From Comamonas sp009360615 (GTDB lineage: Bacteria > Pseudomonadota > Gammaproteobacteria > Burkholderiales > Burkholderiaceae_C): 64,000 nt of DNA. How positions within the stretch are numbered: position 1 is the stretch's first letter; every line of letters begins with the position of its first letter. This document shows, one piece after another, positions 17,276 through 26,372 of this stretch. A program made the translations under genes and the position numbers. The stretch is from the NCBI RefSeq assembly GCF_035784015.1, contig NZ_JALKOW010000001.1. The stretch is one strand, 5' to 3'. The notes below the pieces were generated by a model. That model ran no database searches. It was given only the letters and a program-made list of their open reading frames with translations, and was not told the origin of the DNA.

Positions 17276-19465
17276 ATGTTCCTGCTGCGCCCGATTTCCC
17301 TGGCTGCCCTCGCACTGTGCAGCCAGCAGACTGTTTTTGCCCAGACTTCCAGCACTGAATCGGAAGCTGCCTTGCAGACCGTGACCGTGGAGGCCAGCGC
17401 CGATGCTTCGGCCGAGGGTCTGGCCAAGCCTTTTGCGGGTGGGCAGGTGGCGCGCGGCGCGCGTGTCGGCGTGCTGGGAAACCAGGACATGATGGAGACT
17501 CCGTTTTCCGCCACCAGCTATACCAGTGATCTGATTCAGGATCAGCAGGCCAAGAGCGTGGGCGACGTGCTGCTCAACGATGCGGGCGTGCGCTCGGCGC
17601 GCGGCTTCGGCAATTTCCAGCAGGCCTACTTTGTGCGCGGCTTTGTGCTGTATTCCGATGATGTGGCCTATAACGGCCTGTACGGTCTGGTGCCGCGCCA
17701 ATACATGGCGTCGGAGTTCGTGGAGCGCGTGGAAGTGTTTCGCGGAGCGAATGCCTTTCTCAGCGGCGCGGGTGCGGGCAGCGTCAGCGGCGGCGGTCTG
17801 GGCGGCCTGATCAATGTGGTGCCCAAGCGCGCCGGCAACGAGCCGCTCAATCGTGTCACCCTGGGTGGCGCCAGCGGCGGGCAGGCTTATGCCGCAGCCG
17901 ATGTGGCCCGCCGTTTCGGCCCCGATGATGCAGCCGGTATGCGCCTGAATCTTGCGCGTCGCAGCGGCGGCACCGGCGTGAGCGGTGAGAAGGTCCACAC
18001 CACTGTCGGTTCGCTGGGCCTGGACTGGCGCAGCAGCCGTGCACGCCTGTCGGCCGATCTGGGCTGGCAGGAGCACAAGCTGACGGCGCCGCGTCCCTCG
18101 CTGACCCCTTCGGGCAATCTGCCCATTCCGGCAGCTCCTGACAGCAAGACCAACTACGCCCAGCCCTGGACCTACTCCAACAGCCGCGACCTGTTCGGCA
18201 CCGTGCGCGGAGAATACGATTTCAACGAGCAATGGACCGGCTGGGCCGCTGTGGGCATGCGCCGGGGCAGCGAGGACAATGCGCTGTCGGGCCTGACGCT
18301 GTCCAGCGCGGCCGGCGATGCGGTGGTCAACCGCTTCGACAACACGCGCAAGAACCGCGTCAAGACCGGCGAGCTGGGTGTGCGCGGCAAGTTCGAGACC
18401 GGCGTGGTCAAGCATTCGGTGGTGGCTTCGCTGTCGGCCTTCGATTCCAGCGAGCGCAATGCCTGGGGTTACAACTATGCAACCGGCCAGAGCAACAACA
18501 TCTACAACCCGGTGGCCCTGCCTGCGCCTGCCTATAACGGACTGGGCGGCATCCTGGGCAGCCCGCGCGAGACCGAGCGCGTCAAGACCAGCAGCCTGGC
18601 GCTGGCCGATACCCTGGGCTTCATGGACGAGCGCCTGCTGCTGACGGTGGGCATGCGCTACCAGACCATCAAGGTCGACGGCTTCGATGCCACGACGGGC
18701 GCAAGCTCGGGCAGCTACGACAAGAGCCGCGTGACGCCGGTGGCGGGTCTGGTGTTCAAGCTGACCCCCGAGGTGTCGGCCTATGCCAACTACATCGAAG
18801 GGCTGGCCAAGGGCGGCAGCGCGCCCATGAGCAACGGTGGTCAGGTCGTCAGCAATGCAGGCCAGGTGTTCGCTCCCTATGTCTCCCGCCAGAAGGAGGT
18901 GGGCCTGAAATACGACGGCGGCAAGATCGGTGCCAGCGCCTCCTTCTTCACCACCAGCATGCCCAGCGCCTATGTGGAGAACAATGTCTACGGCGTGTTC
19001 GGCAAGCAGCGCAACCGCGGTCTGGAGTTCAATGTGTTCGGCGAGCCCGTCAAGGGCCTGCGCGTGCTCGGCGGCCTGACCCTGCTGGACGCCGAATACC
19101 TGACCACGGCGAGTGGTGCCAATGATGGCAAGCGCGTGGTGGGCGTGCCCCGCAGCCAGGCCAATATCGGCGCTGACTGGGATGTGCCGGGCATGCGCGG
19201 CCTGGCACTGAACGCACGGCTGATGTATACCGGCGCGCAGTACGCCAATGCCGGCAATACCCAGCGCGTGCCGGCCTGGACCCGCTTTGACCTGGGCGCC
19301 CGATACCTGATGGACGTCGGCGGCAAGCTGGTGACCCTGAATGCACGCGTGGACAACGTGGCCAACCGCAACTACTGGGCCTCGGTCGGTGGCTATGCCA
19401 CCAACGGCTATCTGGTCCAGGGCGCGCCGCGTACCTTCTCCCTGACCGCCAGCGTGGACTTCTGA
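17276..19465 (+). CDS. TonB-dependent siderophore receptor
   Basis: This 729-residue outer-membrane protein imports ferric siderophores with energy from TonB. A signal peptide ends near residue 22 (TVFAQ). A TonB-box-like stretch (LQTVTVEA), a plug domain (about 65-190) with VGDVLLNDAGVRSARGFG and VERVEVFRGANAFLSGAG, and a beta-barrel ending in the terminal-Phe signature FSLTASVDF follow. The plug's YFVRGF motif is typical of the hydroxamate/ferrichrome-coprogen group. A Fur box just upstream indicates iron control. No ribosome-binding site is obvious before the ATG, which is AT-rich. The stop overlaps the start of the PepSY protein (TGATG), so receptor and inner-membrane reductase-like protein are coupled. 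Confidence 0.92.
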   Translation: MFLLRPISLAALALCSQQTVFAQTSSTESEAALQTVTVEASADASAEGLAKPFAGGQVARGARVGVLGNQDMMETPFSATSYTSDLIQDQQAKSVGDVLLNDAGVRSARGFGNFQQAYFVRGFVLYSDDVAYNGLYGLVPRQYMASEFVERVEVFRGANAFLSGAGAGSVSGGGLGGLINVVPKRAGNEPLNRVTLGGASGGQAYAAADVARRFGPDDAAGMRLNLARRSGGTGVSGEKVHTTVGSLGLDWRSSRARLSADLGWQEHKLTAPRPSLTPSGNLPIPAAPDSKTNYAQPWTYSNSRDLFGTVRGEYDFNEQWTGWAAVGMRRGSEDNALSGLTLSSAAGDAVVNRFDNTRKNRVKTGELGVRGKFETGVVKHSVVASLSAFDSSERNAWGYNYATGQSNNIYNPVALPAPAYNGLGGILGSPRETERVKTSSLALADTLGFMDERLLLTVGMRYQTIKVDGFDATTGASSGSYDKSRVTPVAGLVFKLTPEVSAYANYIEGLAKGGSAPMSNGGQVVSNAGQVFAPYVSRQKEVGLKYDGGKIGASASFFTTSMPSAYVENNVYGVFGKQRNRGLEFNVFGEPVKGLRVLGGLTLLDAEYLTTASGANDGKRVVGVPRSQANIGADWDVPGMRGLALNARLMYTGAQYANAGNTQRVPAWTRFDLGARYLMDVGGKLVTLNARVDNVANRNYWASVGGYATNGYLVQGAPRTFSLTASVDF

Positions 19466-20724
19466 TGCGCGCGCTGTGGACCGTGGTTCATCGCTGGGTC
19501 GGCCTGTTTCTCGCGGCTTTCCTGGTCATGACCGGTCTCACGGGAGCGGTGCTCTCGTGGGATCATGAAATCGACGACTGGCTCAACGTCGACATGCTGC
19601 ACACGCCGGGACGCGGCCCGCTGCAGACGCCGCTGCAACTGGCCCAGGCCGTGCAGGCGGCCGATGCGCGCGTCGAGATCTCCTATATGAGCCTGGGCCT
19701 GCGCGAGGGAGAAGCGGCTTCCTTTCTGGTGCGCCCGCTGGTGGACCAGGTCACGGGCAAGCCGCATGTGCTGGGCTACAACACGGTGTTCGTGGACCCG
19801 GTGACGGGAGCCATCACCGGCCACCGCGACTCCAAGAGCCTGGTCCTGGGCTGGCGCAATCTCATGCCCTGGCTGCGCCATCTGCATGAAAGCCTGCTCA
19901 GTCCCACGTTTGCGGGCCACAACCGCTGGGGCTACTGGTTCATGGGTGGTCTCGCGCTGCTGTGGCTGGCCGACAGCTTGTGGGCATTGGTGCTGACCCT
20001 GCCGGTGAAGAAGAAGGCGGCTTCGGCCGGGGCGCAGGATGCCCCCGCCAAGGCTGGCGGCAAGTCCTGGTGGGCGCGCTGGATGCCGTCCTGGCGCATA
20101 CGCTGGAGCGCCGGTGCCTACAAGCTCAATTTCGATCTGCACCGCGCCGGCGGGCTGTGGATCTGGGGCGTGATCGTCATCGTGGCCTTTACCTCGTTCT
20201 CGATCAATCTCTACCGCGAGGTGTTCTACCCCGTGATGAGCAAGGTTTCGACCACCACGCCCGGCCCCTACGAGACGCTCAAGCCTGCACCTTTCGGCAG
20301 CTTTATCGCGCCGAAGATCGGCTTTGCCACGGCCATCGAGATCGCGCGCAAGGAGGCGGTGCAACTGGGCATCAAGACCGAGGCCGGAGGTATCTGGTAT
20401 GGCGGGGATTTCCCGTTCTACAACGTGTCCTTCTTCGATCCCGACGACGAAACCGGGGCCATGGGCATGGGGCTGTCCAATGTCTATGTGAGCTCGGAAA
20501 GCGGCGAGGTGCTGGGCAGCTATCGCCCCTGGCACGGCACGGGAGCCGATGTCTTCGTGCAGCTGCAGCTGCCGCTGCACAGCGGTCGCATCCTGGGCAC
20601 CTTCGGGCGTGTGCTGATATCGGTGGTCGGCGTGATGGTGGCCATGCTGTCCATCACCGGCGTCGTCATCTGGTGGAAAAAACGTCGCGCCCGGCGAACG
20701 GCCCTGGCAGCTGCCTCGGCCTGA
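19465..20724 (+). CDS. PepSY-associated TM protein (PiuB/FoxB-like)
   Basis: This 419-residue inner-membrane protein belongs to the PepSY-associated TM-helix family that includes PiuB and FoxB. It begins RALWTVVHRWVGLFLAAFLV, the hallmark first helix with HRWVG. Further helices lie around residues 150-180 and 230-255, and a large periplasmic region containing PepSY-like segments follows. It ends in a last helix (VLISVVGVMVAMLSITGVVIWW) and an Arg-rich tail. Proteins of this type next to TonB receptors are thought to reduce or process ferric siderophores in the periplasm. It is translationally coupled to the receptor gene and therefore shares its Fur control. The particular siderophore is unknown. 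Confidence 0.88.
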   Translation: MRALWTVVHRWVGLFLAAFLVMTGLTGAVLSWDHEIDDWLNVDMLHTPGRGPLQTPLQLAQAVQAADARVEISYMSLGLREGEAASFLVRPLVDQVTGKPHVLGYNTVFVDPVTGAITGHRDSKSLVLGWRNLMPWLRHLHESLLSPTFAGHNRWGYWFMGGLALLWLADSLWALVLTLPVKKKAASAGAQDAPAKAGGKSWWARWMPSWRIRWSAGAYKLNFDLHRAGGLWIWGVIVIVAFTSFSINLYREVFYPVMSKVSTTTPGPYETLKPAPFGSFIAPKIGFATAIEIARKEAVQLGIKTEAGGIWYGGDFPFYNVSFFDPDDETGAMGMGLSNVYVSSESGEVLGSYRPWHGTGADVFVQLQLPLHSGRILGTFGRVLISVVGVMVAMLSITGVVIWWKKRRARRTALAAASA

Positions 20725-20728
20725 AACC

Positions 20729-20754
20729 ACAAAGCCACCTTGCGGTGGCTTTGT
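20729..20754 (+). terminator. Intrinsic terminator
   Basis: An 11-bp perfect stem (ACAAAGCCACC / GGTGGCTTTGT) with a TTGC loop follows the PepSY gene by five bases and faces the convergent psiF-like gene. It probably ends both transcripts. Confidence 0.7.
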
Positions 20755-20796
20755 GCATTGCGCGCTGCGCGGAAGCGGCAAAGCCGCTCAGGCGGC

Positions 20797-21075
20797 TCAG
20801 TCCTTCTTCAGGCACTCGCTCATGAAGGCCTTGCGCTCGTCGCCCTTTTTGCCGGCGGCGTCGGCATTGCAGCTCTTCATGCGTTCCTGCTGACGCTTCT
20901 TGCCGTCGGACAGGCAGGACTTCATGAACTCCTTGCGTTCATCGCCCTTCTTGCCGGTGGCTTCGGTGTTGCAGGTGCCCATGAGCTGCTGCTGGGCGGT
21001 TTTGGGTTTGTCGCCAGCAGCCATGCTCATGCTGCAGGCCAGGGACACGACAGCCAGGACCACAAATTTTTTCAT
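20797..21075 (-). CDS. PsiF-repeat periplasmic protein
   Basis: This 92-residue protein has a signal peptide (KKFVVLAVVSLACSMSMAAG) and two copies of the PsiF repeat. Both copies have the pattern C-N-x-(E/D)-A-x-GKKGDERK-x-FM-x-x-CL, with two Cys each (copies near 34-57 and 68-90). PsiF is named for phosphate-starvation induction in Escherichia coli; its molecular function is not known. The paired Cys residues suggest disulphide formation in the periplasm. The gene is alone on its strand, convergent with the siderophore operon and divergent from uppP. No Pho box could be recognised by eye in the 213-bp upstream gap. Confidence 0.88.
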   Translation of the reverse strand: MKKFVVLAVVSLACSMSMAAGDKPKTAQQQLMGTCNTEATGKKGDERKEFMKSCLSDGKKRQQERMKSCNADAAGKKGDERKAFMSECLKKD

Positions 21076-21288
21076 GATGGTGTGATTTTTGAAAAAACGC
21101 CGACAACCGGCGCGCAGCTATTGCAGCACAAGCGCGTGACTTTGCCCAGAACCCGCCACCACGTCTTGTAAAAGTTTGCGATTGCCTGTCGATTGGCTGC
21201 CGCAAAGGGGCTTGTGGGCGCGAATGCGAAAACGGGGAGCGGATAATGGGCGGCTTTGCTTCAACCCTGCATCCAAAGGACGATTCGC

Positions 21289-22113
21289 GTGGATACTTTA
21301 TTGCTGGTCAAGGCCGCCATCATGGGCATTGTGGAAGGGCTGACCGAGTTCTTGCCGATTTCCTCCACCGGCCACCTGATTCTGGCCGGTTCGCTGATGG
21401 GTTTTGTCGGTGGCAAGGCCAAGGTGTTTGAGATTGCGATCCAGACAGGGGCCATCTTTGCGGTGATGCTGGTGTACTGGCAGAAGATCCGCGACACGCT
21501 GGTGGAGCTGCCCAGCAGCCGCCAGGCACAGAAGTTCGCGCTCAACGTCTTCATCGGCTTTTTGCCTGCCGTGGTGCTGGCGCTGCTGTTTGGCAAATAC
21601 GTGCAGGAGCATCTGTTCACGCCGGTCATCGTGGCGACCACCTTCATCCTGGGCGGCTTCGTGATTCTCTGGGCCGAGAACCGTCCCGCGGCCGCCACGC
21701 GCGTGCAGTCGGTGGACGATATGACGGCGCTCGATGCGCTCAAGGTCGGCCTGGTGCAGTGCTTTGCCCTGGTGCCCGGCACCAGCCGCAGCGGCTCCAC
21801 CATCATTGGCGGCATGCTCATGGGCCTGTCGCGCAAGGCGGCCACGGACTTCTCGTTCTTTCTGGCCATGCCCACGCTGATCGGTGCGGGCGTCTACAGC
21901 CTCTACAAGGAGCGCGCGCTGCTGTCCATGGCGGATGTGCCGCTGTTTGCCGTGGGCCTGATCTTCTCGTTCATCAGCGCCTGGCTGTGCGTGCGCTGGC
22001 TGCTGCGCTTTATCTCCACCAACAGCTTTGTGCCGTTTGCCTGGTACCGCATCGTTTTCGGCATCATCGTGCTGGTGACGGCCTATACCGGCATCGTCGA
22101 CTGGCACCATTGA
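21289..22113 (+). CDS. uppP: Undecaprenyl-diphosphatase UppP (BacA)
   Basis: UppP removes a phosphate from undecaprenyl diphosphate to recycle the lipid carrier for cell-wall synthesis and confers bacitracin tolerance. This 274-residue inner-membrane protein has the two family motifs: EGLTEFLPISSTGHL near the N-terminus, and LVPGTSRSGSTIIGGML in the middle. Seven to eight hydrophobic helices are visible. The start is a GTG (MDTLLLVKAAIMG) with AAAGGA eight bases upstream; a longer frame with an earlier ATG adds eleven residues without family similarity. A strong bidirectional terminator follows. It is a single-gene unit between psiF and the hydrolase gene. Confidence 0.95.
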   Translation: MDTLLLVKAAIMGIVEGLTEFLPISSTGHLILAGSLMGFVGGKAKVFEIAIQTGAIFAVMLVYWQKIRDTLVELPSSRQAQKFALNVFIGFLPAVVLALLFGKYVQEHLFTPVIVATTFILGGFVILWAENRPAAATRVQSVDDMTALDALKVGLVQCFALVPGTSRSGSTIIGGMLMGLSRKAATDFSFFLAMPTLIGAGVYSLYKERALLSMADVPLFAVGLIFSFISAWLCVRWLLRFISTNSFVPFAWYRIVFGIIVLVTAYTGIVDWHH

Positions 22114-22132
22114 GTACCTTGGCGCTGTTCGC

Positions 22133-22166
22133 AAAAAAGCCGCTTGCGATTGCAAGCGGCTTTTTT
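22133..22166. terminator. Bidirectional intrinsic terminator
   Basis: A 15-bp perfect inverted repeat (AAAAAAGCCGCTTGC / GCAAGCGGCTTTTTT) with a four-base loop lies between uppP and the convergent hydrolase gene. It is symmetrical, with a T run on each strand. Confidence 0.88.
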
Positions 22167-22167
22167 C

Positions 22168-22247
22168 ATAGCTGCTAGCGCTTGTTTTGATTGAGTTTCA
22201 GATGGTTTTGATGCTGAAATCGTTATCTGAAAAGCGCAAGAAGCTAC
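22168..22247. repeat. Palindromic intergenic repeat, copy A
   Basis: Outer arms ATAGCTGCTAGCGCTT (22168-22183) and AAGCGCAAGAAGCTAC (22232-22247) are inverted repeats with three mismatches. The core TTTCAGATGGTTTTGAT (22196-22212) recurs in copies at 43621-43716 and 63907-63988. The copy sits between the uppP terminator and the stop codon of the hydrolase gene. Confidence 0.7.
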
Positions 22248-23123
22248 TTATTTATGAGTGCTTCCAGCAGATTTCTGCAGAATGGTCTGCTCCATATTGA
22301 GCAGCGAAGCCTCGATGGCGGCGGCGGTGGCCTCGGGCCGCTCCATGGGAAACAGATGGCCGCCGTCCAGCATGGTGATGCGCCCGCGGGTGATGCGCTG
22401 CGTCATCTCCATGCCCACCTGGCGCATCTCCACCGACGAGCGACCGCCGATGAAGGCCACCGGGCAGCGCACCGGGTGACGCCTGAGCTGGTTGTTGAGA
22501 TTGCTGGGCAGGGTGTTGTAGATGGCGGTTTCCACCTCGCGCCTGAACAGCAGGCTGCGCTTGCCCTGGTCGTCCTCCAGGCCGTGCTGCACATAGTCCT
22601 GCAGCACCTGCGGGTGCCACTGGGCAAAGGCCTTCTTGCCGCGGAAATACTCCAGCGCCTCCTCGTTGCTGGCCCAGGTGGTGCGCCGGCGCTGGCTGAT
22701 CTTGCCGGGGGAGACCGAGGCCACGATCTGCGTCTGCTTGGCCAGGCCCACGGCGTTCGCCTTCCAGCCGCCCAGCAGGGGCGAGTCGATGAGCAGCACG
22801 CCGCGCGCCAGATCGGGGCGCTTGGAGGCCGCCTGGAAACTCAGAATGCCGCCCAGCGAGTGGCCCACCAGATAGACCTGCCGGCCGTGCCGCTCGACCT
22901 GCTGCTCGGTGTATTCGATCAGCTCGTCTACCAGGTGCGGCCAGTGGTTCGTGACGGGGCGCTGCGGATCATGGCCGAAGCGCTGCACACCGCCGGCCTC
23001 GATGCCGCGCTGACGCAGCAGTGAAAACAGCAGGCGGTAGGTGCCGATGGGAAAGCTGTTGGCATGCGCGAAGACCACGGGCAGGGTGTTCGTCGTACTG
23101 GCAGTGGCAGTGGGCTGGGACAT
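22248..23123 (-). CDS. Alpha/beta hydrolase
   Basis: This 291-residue protein is an alpha/beta-fold hydrolase. The nucleophile elbow is GHSLGG (residues 87-92, Ser89), and the catalytic His is likely His256 in DGGHLFPMERP. The oxyanion-hole region is FAHANSFPIGTYR near the N-terminus, an H-A-N variant of the usual HG motif. There is no signal peptide, so it is cytoplasmic. A related arrangement is found in small esterases and epoxide-hydrolase-like enzymes, but the substrate cannot be read from sequence. The stop codon abuts palindromic repeat copy A. It lies 60 bp downstream of the Anbu peptidase gene on the same strand and could be co-transcribed with it. Confidence 0.82.
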   Translation of the reverse strand: MSQPTATASTTNTLPVVFAHANSFPIGTYRLLFSLLRQRGIEAGGVQRFGHDPQRPVTNHWPHLVDELIEYTEQQVERHGRQVYLVGHSLGGILSFQAASKRPDLARGVLLIDSPLLGGWKANAVGLAKQTQIVASVSPGKISQRRRTTWASNEEALEYFRGKKAFAQWHPQVLQDYVQHGLEDDQGKRSLLFRREVETAIYNTLPSNLNNQLRRHPVRCPVAFIGGRSSVEMRQVGMEMTQRITRGRITMLDGGHLFPMERPEATAAAIEASLLNMEQTILQKSAGSTHK

Positions 23124-23183
23124 GGCGCTGAACGGGCTGGACAGTAAAAACGCCCCATGGGGGCGTTGGATGCGTCGATCAGT

Positions 23184-24167
23184 TTAGCGCCTGGACAGCG
23201 CCGCCTGTCTTTGCATGCGTGCCTGTTCTTCGGCGCTCTGCAGGCGCTGGTATTCATCGGCCATGCTCAGGCCCGCCTGAGCCGGCACCACGGGCTGGCG
23301 CAGTGCGGCGGGCGGACTGTTGCCTGCACCCAGCCCATGGGCCGAGCGCGAGGCAGCCGGTGCACCGACCTTGACCAGCGGATGGGCTCGCGGGCTGTGG
23401 ATGCGGATCGGCGTGGCGGTCTGGCCGCCGTCCCAGGCCGGGTCGTCGATGCTGTCGAAGACATGGCGCAGGCGCTCGCCCCAGCTGTCGTGCAGCATGC
23501 GCAGATAGGGATTGTCGGCGTCCAGGCAGACGATGCGGTCCGTGGCGAAACGGTTGTTCTCGTAGACGATCAGGTCCAGCGGCAGGCCTACCGAGAGGTT
23601 GGACTTGAGCGTGCTGTCCATGGACACCAGCGCGCACTTGGCGGCTTCGTCCAGCGGGGTTTCGGAGGTGATGACGCGATCCAGCACGGGCTTGCCGTAC
23701 TTGGATTCGCCGATCTGGAAGTAGGGCGTCTCGCCCGTGGCCTCGATGAAGTTGCCCGCCGAATAGACCTGGAACAGGCGCATGCGCTCACCCTGGATCT
23801 GGCCGCCGAAAATCATGGAGACATTGAAGTCCACACCGGCGCGTTGCAGCGCTGCGGCTTCGCGCTCATGCACATGGCGCACGGCAGCGCCCAGCACGCG
23901 CGCGGCATCGAACATGCTGCGCACATTCCAGATGGTCAGCATCTCGTCCGTGGTCGTGTCGTGCAGCTGAAAGCTCTCCAGCAGCTCGCGTACCGACTGC
24001 GTGATGGACAGATTGCCTGCCGATTGCAGCACCATGAAGCGTTCGCCCGGTTGCTCGTACAGCATGACCTTGCGGAAGGTGCTGATCTGGTCGAGTCCGG
24101 CATTGGTGCGGGAGTCGGACAGAAACACCAGGCCGGCGTTGAGCTTGAGGGCGACGCAGTATGTCAT
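23184..24167 (-). CDS. Anbu proteasome-like peptidase
   Basis: This is an Anbu (ancestral beta subunit) Ntn-hydrolase, related to proteasome beta subunits and HslV. The ATG at 24167 gives Met-Thr-Tyr-Cys, so removal of Met exposes the catalytic Thr. The proteasome-type opening (VALKLNAGLVFLSDSRTNAG) with its Asp, and a Lys in TFRKVMLYE, follow. The core is about 240 residues; this protein has 327, with an extra Pro/Ala-rich C-terminal tail ending in a charged helix (SMADEYQRLQSAEEQARMQR). In many proteobacteria Anbu is encoded with an ATP-grasp protein, an alpha-E protein and a transglutaminase-like protein, but none is adjacent here. A TTG further upstream would bury the Thr. Confidence 0.85.
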   Translation of the reverse strand: MTYCVALKLNAGLVFLSDSRTNAGLDQISTFRKVMLYEQPGERFMVLQSAGNLSITQSVRELLESFQLHDTTTDEMLTIWNVRSMFDAARVLGAAVRHVHEREAAALQRAGVDFNVSMIFGGQIQGERMRLFQVYSAGNFIEATGETPYFQIGESKYGKPVLDRVITSETPLDEAAKCALVSMDSTLKSNLSVGLPLDLIVYENNRFATDRIVCLDADNPYLRMLHDSWGERLRHVFDSIDDPAWDGGQTATPIRIHSPRAHPLVKVGAPAASRSAHGLGAGNSPPAALRQPVVPAQAGLSMADEYQRLQSAEEQARMQRQAALSRR

Positions 24168-24440
24168 GGGTGATAGTGACAATAATGAAAATCGTATGAA
24201 TGTCAGGTGCAGCCAGCACTGGTTGCTTCTAAATATGTAGCTTAAAACGCTGTCTGCTACGCGATTCTAGAAGGCTTTTAATAATGCCGTCGGCGGCTCT
24301 GTAACTGTTGCCGATGGCCTGCCCGGACCCCGGAGCGGGGCCGCGCTGAGGAAGTCCCTGAGATGCACGCCCGGCATGCGTGAGAAGATGCCGCCCCTTG
24401 AACGAACACTTGCTTACAGCTGGTCAGAAGAGGGTCTCCC

Positions 24441-26366
24441 ATGCACGCATTTCGCAACCTGTCGATACGCACCAAGCTCATGGCCAGCATGGTGAGCTGC
24501 TTGCTGTTGTTCGTGGCAATTTCCACGACGCTGGGGCTGGTGCTGACAGGTGCCAGCTTGCGCGAGCGCGTGGTGGGGCAGGAGCTGCCGGCCGTGGTGG
24601 GGGAGATCCGCAACGACATCCTGCACCAGATCGGCATGCCGCTGGCCATGGCCCGATCCCTGGCCGCCAACAGCTACGTGCTGGACTGGGAGGCTGCGGG
24701 CGATCCCGAAGCGGGCATCACGGCGTGGGTCAGGCATGCCCAGGCGGTCAAGCAGCAGGCCGGGGCTTCGTCGGTGTTCTGGGTGTCGGGCAGCACGGGC
24801 CGGTATTTCGGCGAGCAGGGCCTGACGCGCAGACTGGCGCCCAGGGGCCAGGGCGACCACTGGTTCTACGACATGCTGGCCGGCGGCAAGTCTCAGGTGC
24901 TCGAGATCGACAAGGACGTCGGCTCCGGAGCCTACATGCTGTTCATCAATGTCCGCTTCGATGCGGGCCGGGGCAGGCAGGGCATTGCGGGCCTGGGCCT
25001 GTCGGTGGACGGGCTGGCCCAGGCCGTGCGCGCCTACCAGGTGGGCGAATCCGGCTCGGTGTCCCTGGTGCGCGGCAACGGCAGCATTCTCGTGCACCGC
25101 GACCCGGCGCTGGCGGACGGCAAGCATTGGCTCAAGGACCAGCCCGGCTTCAGCGGCGCACTCAGCGCCACGCTGCTGAACCGTGAGCGCTTTGCCCATG
25201 CCCTGTACGACGCGCCGTCGGGCCGGCAGCTGATCGCGTCCTCCTATGTGCCCGAGCTGGACCTGTACGTGATTGCCGAGCTGCCCGAGGCCCAGGTGCT
25301 GGGCGGCGTGCGCCGCACCATTGCGCTGACTTCGGCCGTGGCCGGCCTCGTGGGCGGAGGCATCGGCCTGGTGGTGATCTGGCTGGTGAGCCGGGCGATA
25401 GCGGCCCCCGTGGGACGCGCGGCGCGCATGCTGGAGGACATTGCCGACGGTCATGGGGATCTGAGCCGTCGCATGCCGGTGGAGAGCCATGACGAGGTGG
25501 GGGCGCTGGCCTCGGCCTTCAACCGCTTTGTCTCGTCGCTGGAAAGCATGGTGGGGGCCGTCCGCCAGGCCGCCGATTCGATTTCCGTGGCCAGCTCCGA
25601 AGTGGCCCAGGGCAACCAGGACCTGAGTCAGCGCACCGAGCACGCGGCCAGCGCCTTGCAGCAGACGGCGGCATCGCTGTCGATGCTGACGGACAGCGTG
25701 CAGGCCAATAGCGAGGCCACGCGCAGCGCGGGCGATCTGGCGCAGTCGGCGCGCGGCGTGGCCGAGCGTGGCGGTGCGGCCTTCCAGCAGGTGGTGGTGA
25801 CCATGGAAGGCATCCGCCACGCCTCGCGCAAGATCGTGGACATCATCGGTGTGATCGACTCGATTGCCTTCCAGACCAATATCCTGGCGCTGAATGCCGC
25901 CGTGGAGGCCGCGCGTGCCGGCGATCAGGGCCGGGGCTTTGCCGTGGTGGCGGCCGAAGTGCGCAGCCTGGCACAGCGCTCGGCCGAGGCCGCCAAGGAG
26001 GTGCGCCAGCTCATCACGGACTCCGTGACCCAGGTGGGCAGCGGATCGCAGCAGGTGGCGCATGCGGGAGCCACCATGCAGGAGCTGCTGGATGCCGTGG
26101 GCAAGGTGGCGCGCATCATCGACGAGATCGGCGGCGCATCGCAGAGCCAGGGACGGGGCATTGCCGAGATCAACCAGTCCGTGGCCGGGCTGGACGTTGC
26201 CACGCAGCAGAACTCCGCCCTGGTCGAGCAGTCGGCCGCTGCCGCGACCAGCCTGCGCGAGCAGGCTGCCCGTCTGATGGCCGAGGTATCGGCCTTCAAG
26301 CTGGGTGAGGGGCCTGTGAGCCGGCCGTCCGTACGGGGGCGGCTGCCGCAGCTGCAGCGGGCCTGA
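24441..26366 (+). CDS. Methyl-accepting chemotaxis protein with Cache-type sensor
   Basis: This 641-residue chemoreceptor has a first membrane helix (about 12-34) and a periplasmic sensor domain of Cache type (about 35-285). A second membrane helix (about 290-315), a HAMP domain (SRAIAAPVGRAARMLEDIADG onward) and a cytoplasmic MCP signalling domain follow. The hairpin tip is present as IDSIAFQTNILALNAAVEAA, and EVRSLAQRSAEAAKEVRQLI and the methylation helices flank it. The C-terminus lacks a CheR-binding NWETF-type pentapeptide, which is usual for this class. AGAAGAGGG precedes the ATG. It is monocistronic and ends at a hairpin shared with mutS. The ligand is unknown. Confidence 0.93.
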   Translation: MHAFRNLSIRTKLMASMVSCLLLFVAISTTLGLVLTGASLRERVVGQELPAVVGEIRNDILHQIGMPLAMARSLAANSYVLDWEAAGDPEAGITAWVRHAQAVKQQAGASSVFWVSGSTGRYFGEQGLTRRLAPRGQGDHWFYDMLAGGKSQVLEIDKDVGSGAYMLFINVRFDAGRGRQGIAGLGLSVDGLAQAVRAYQVGESGSVSLVRGNGSILVHRDPALADGKHWLKDQPGFSGALSATLLNRERFAHALYDAPSGRQLIASSYVPELDLYVIAELPEAQVLGGVRRTIALTSAVAGLVGGGIGLVVIWLVSRAIAAPVGRAARMLEDIADGHGDLSRRMPVESHDEVGALASAFNRFVSSLESMVGAVRQAADSISVASSEVAQGNQDLSQRTEHAASALQQTAASLSMLTDSVQANSEATRSAGDLAQSARGVAERGGAAFQQVVVTMEGIRHASRKIVDIIGVIDSIAFQTNILALNAAVEAARAGDQGRGFAVVAAEVRSLAQRSAEAAKEVRQLITDSVTQVGSGSQQVAHAGATMQELLDAVGKVARIIDEIGGASQSQGRGIAEINQSVAGLDVATQQNSALVEQSAAAATSLREQAARLMAEVSAFKLGEGPVSRPSVRGRLPQLQRA

Positions 26367-26372
26367 ATGCAC

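Noticed and set aside
24300..24330. A possible sigma-28 promoter before the chemoreceptor (GCCGATGG)
   Set aside because: No TAAA-like element is found 15 bases upstream, so the match to the flagellar promoter consensus is too weak.
24414..26372. A 652-codon open frame antisense to the chemoreceptor gene
   Set aside because: It has no family features and the plus-strand protein is a canonical MCP.
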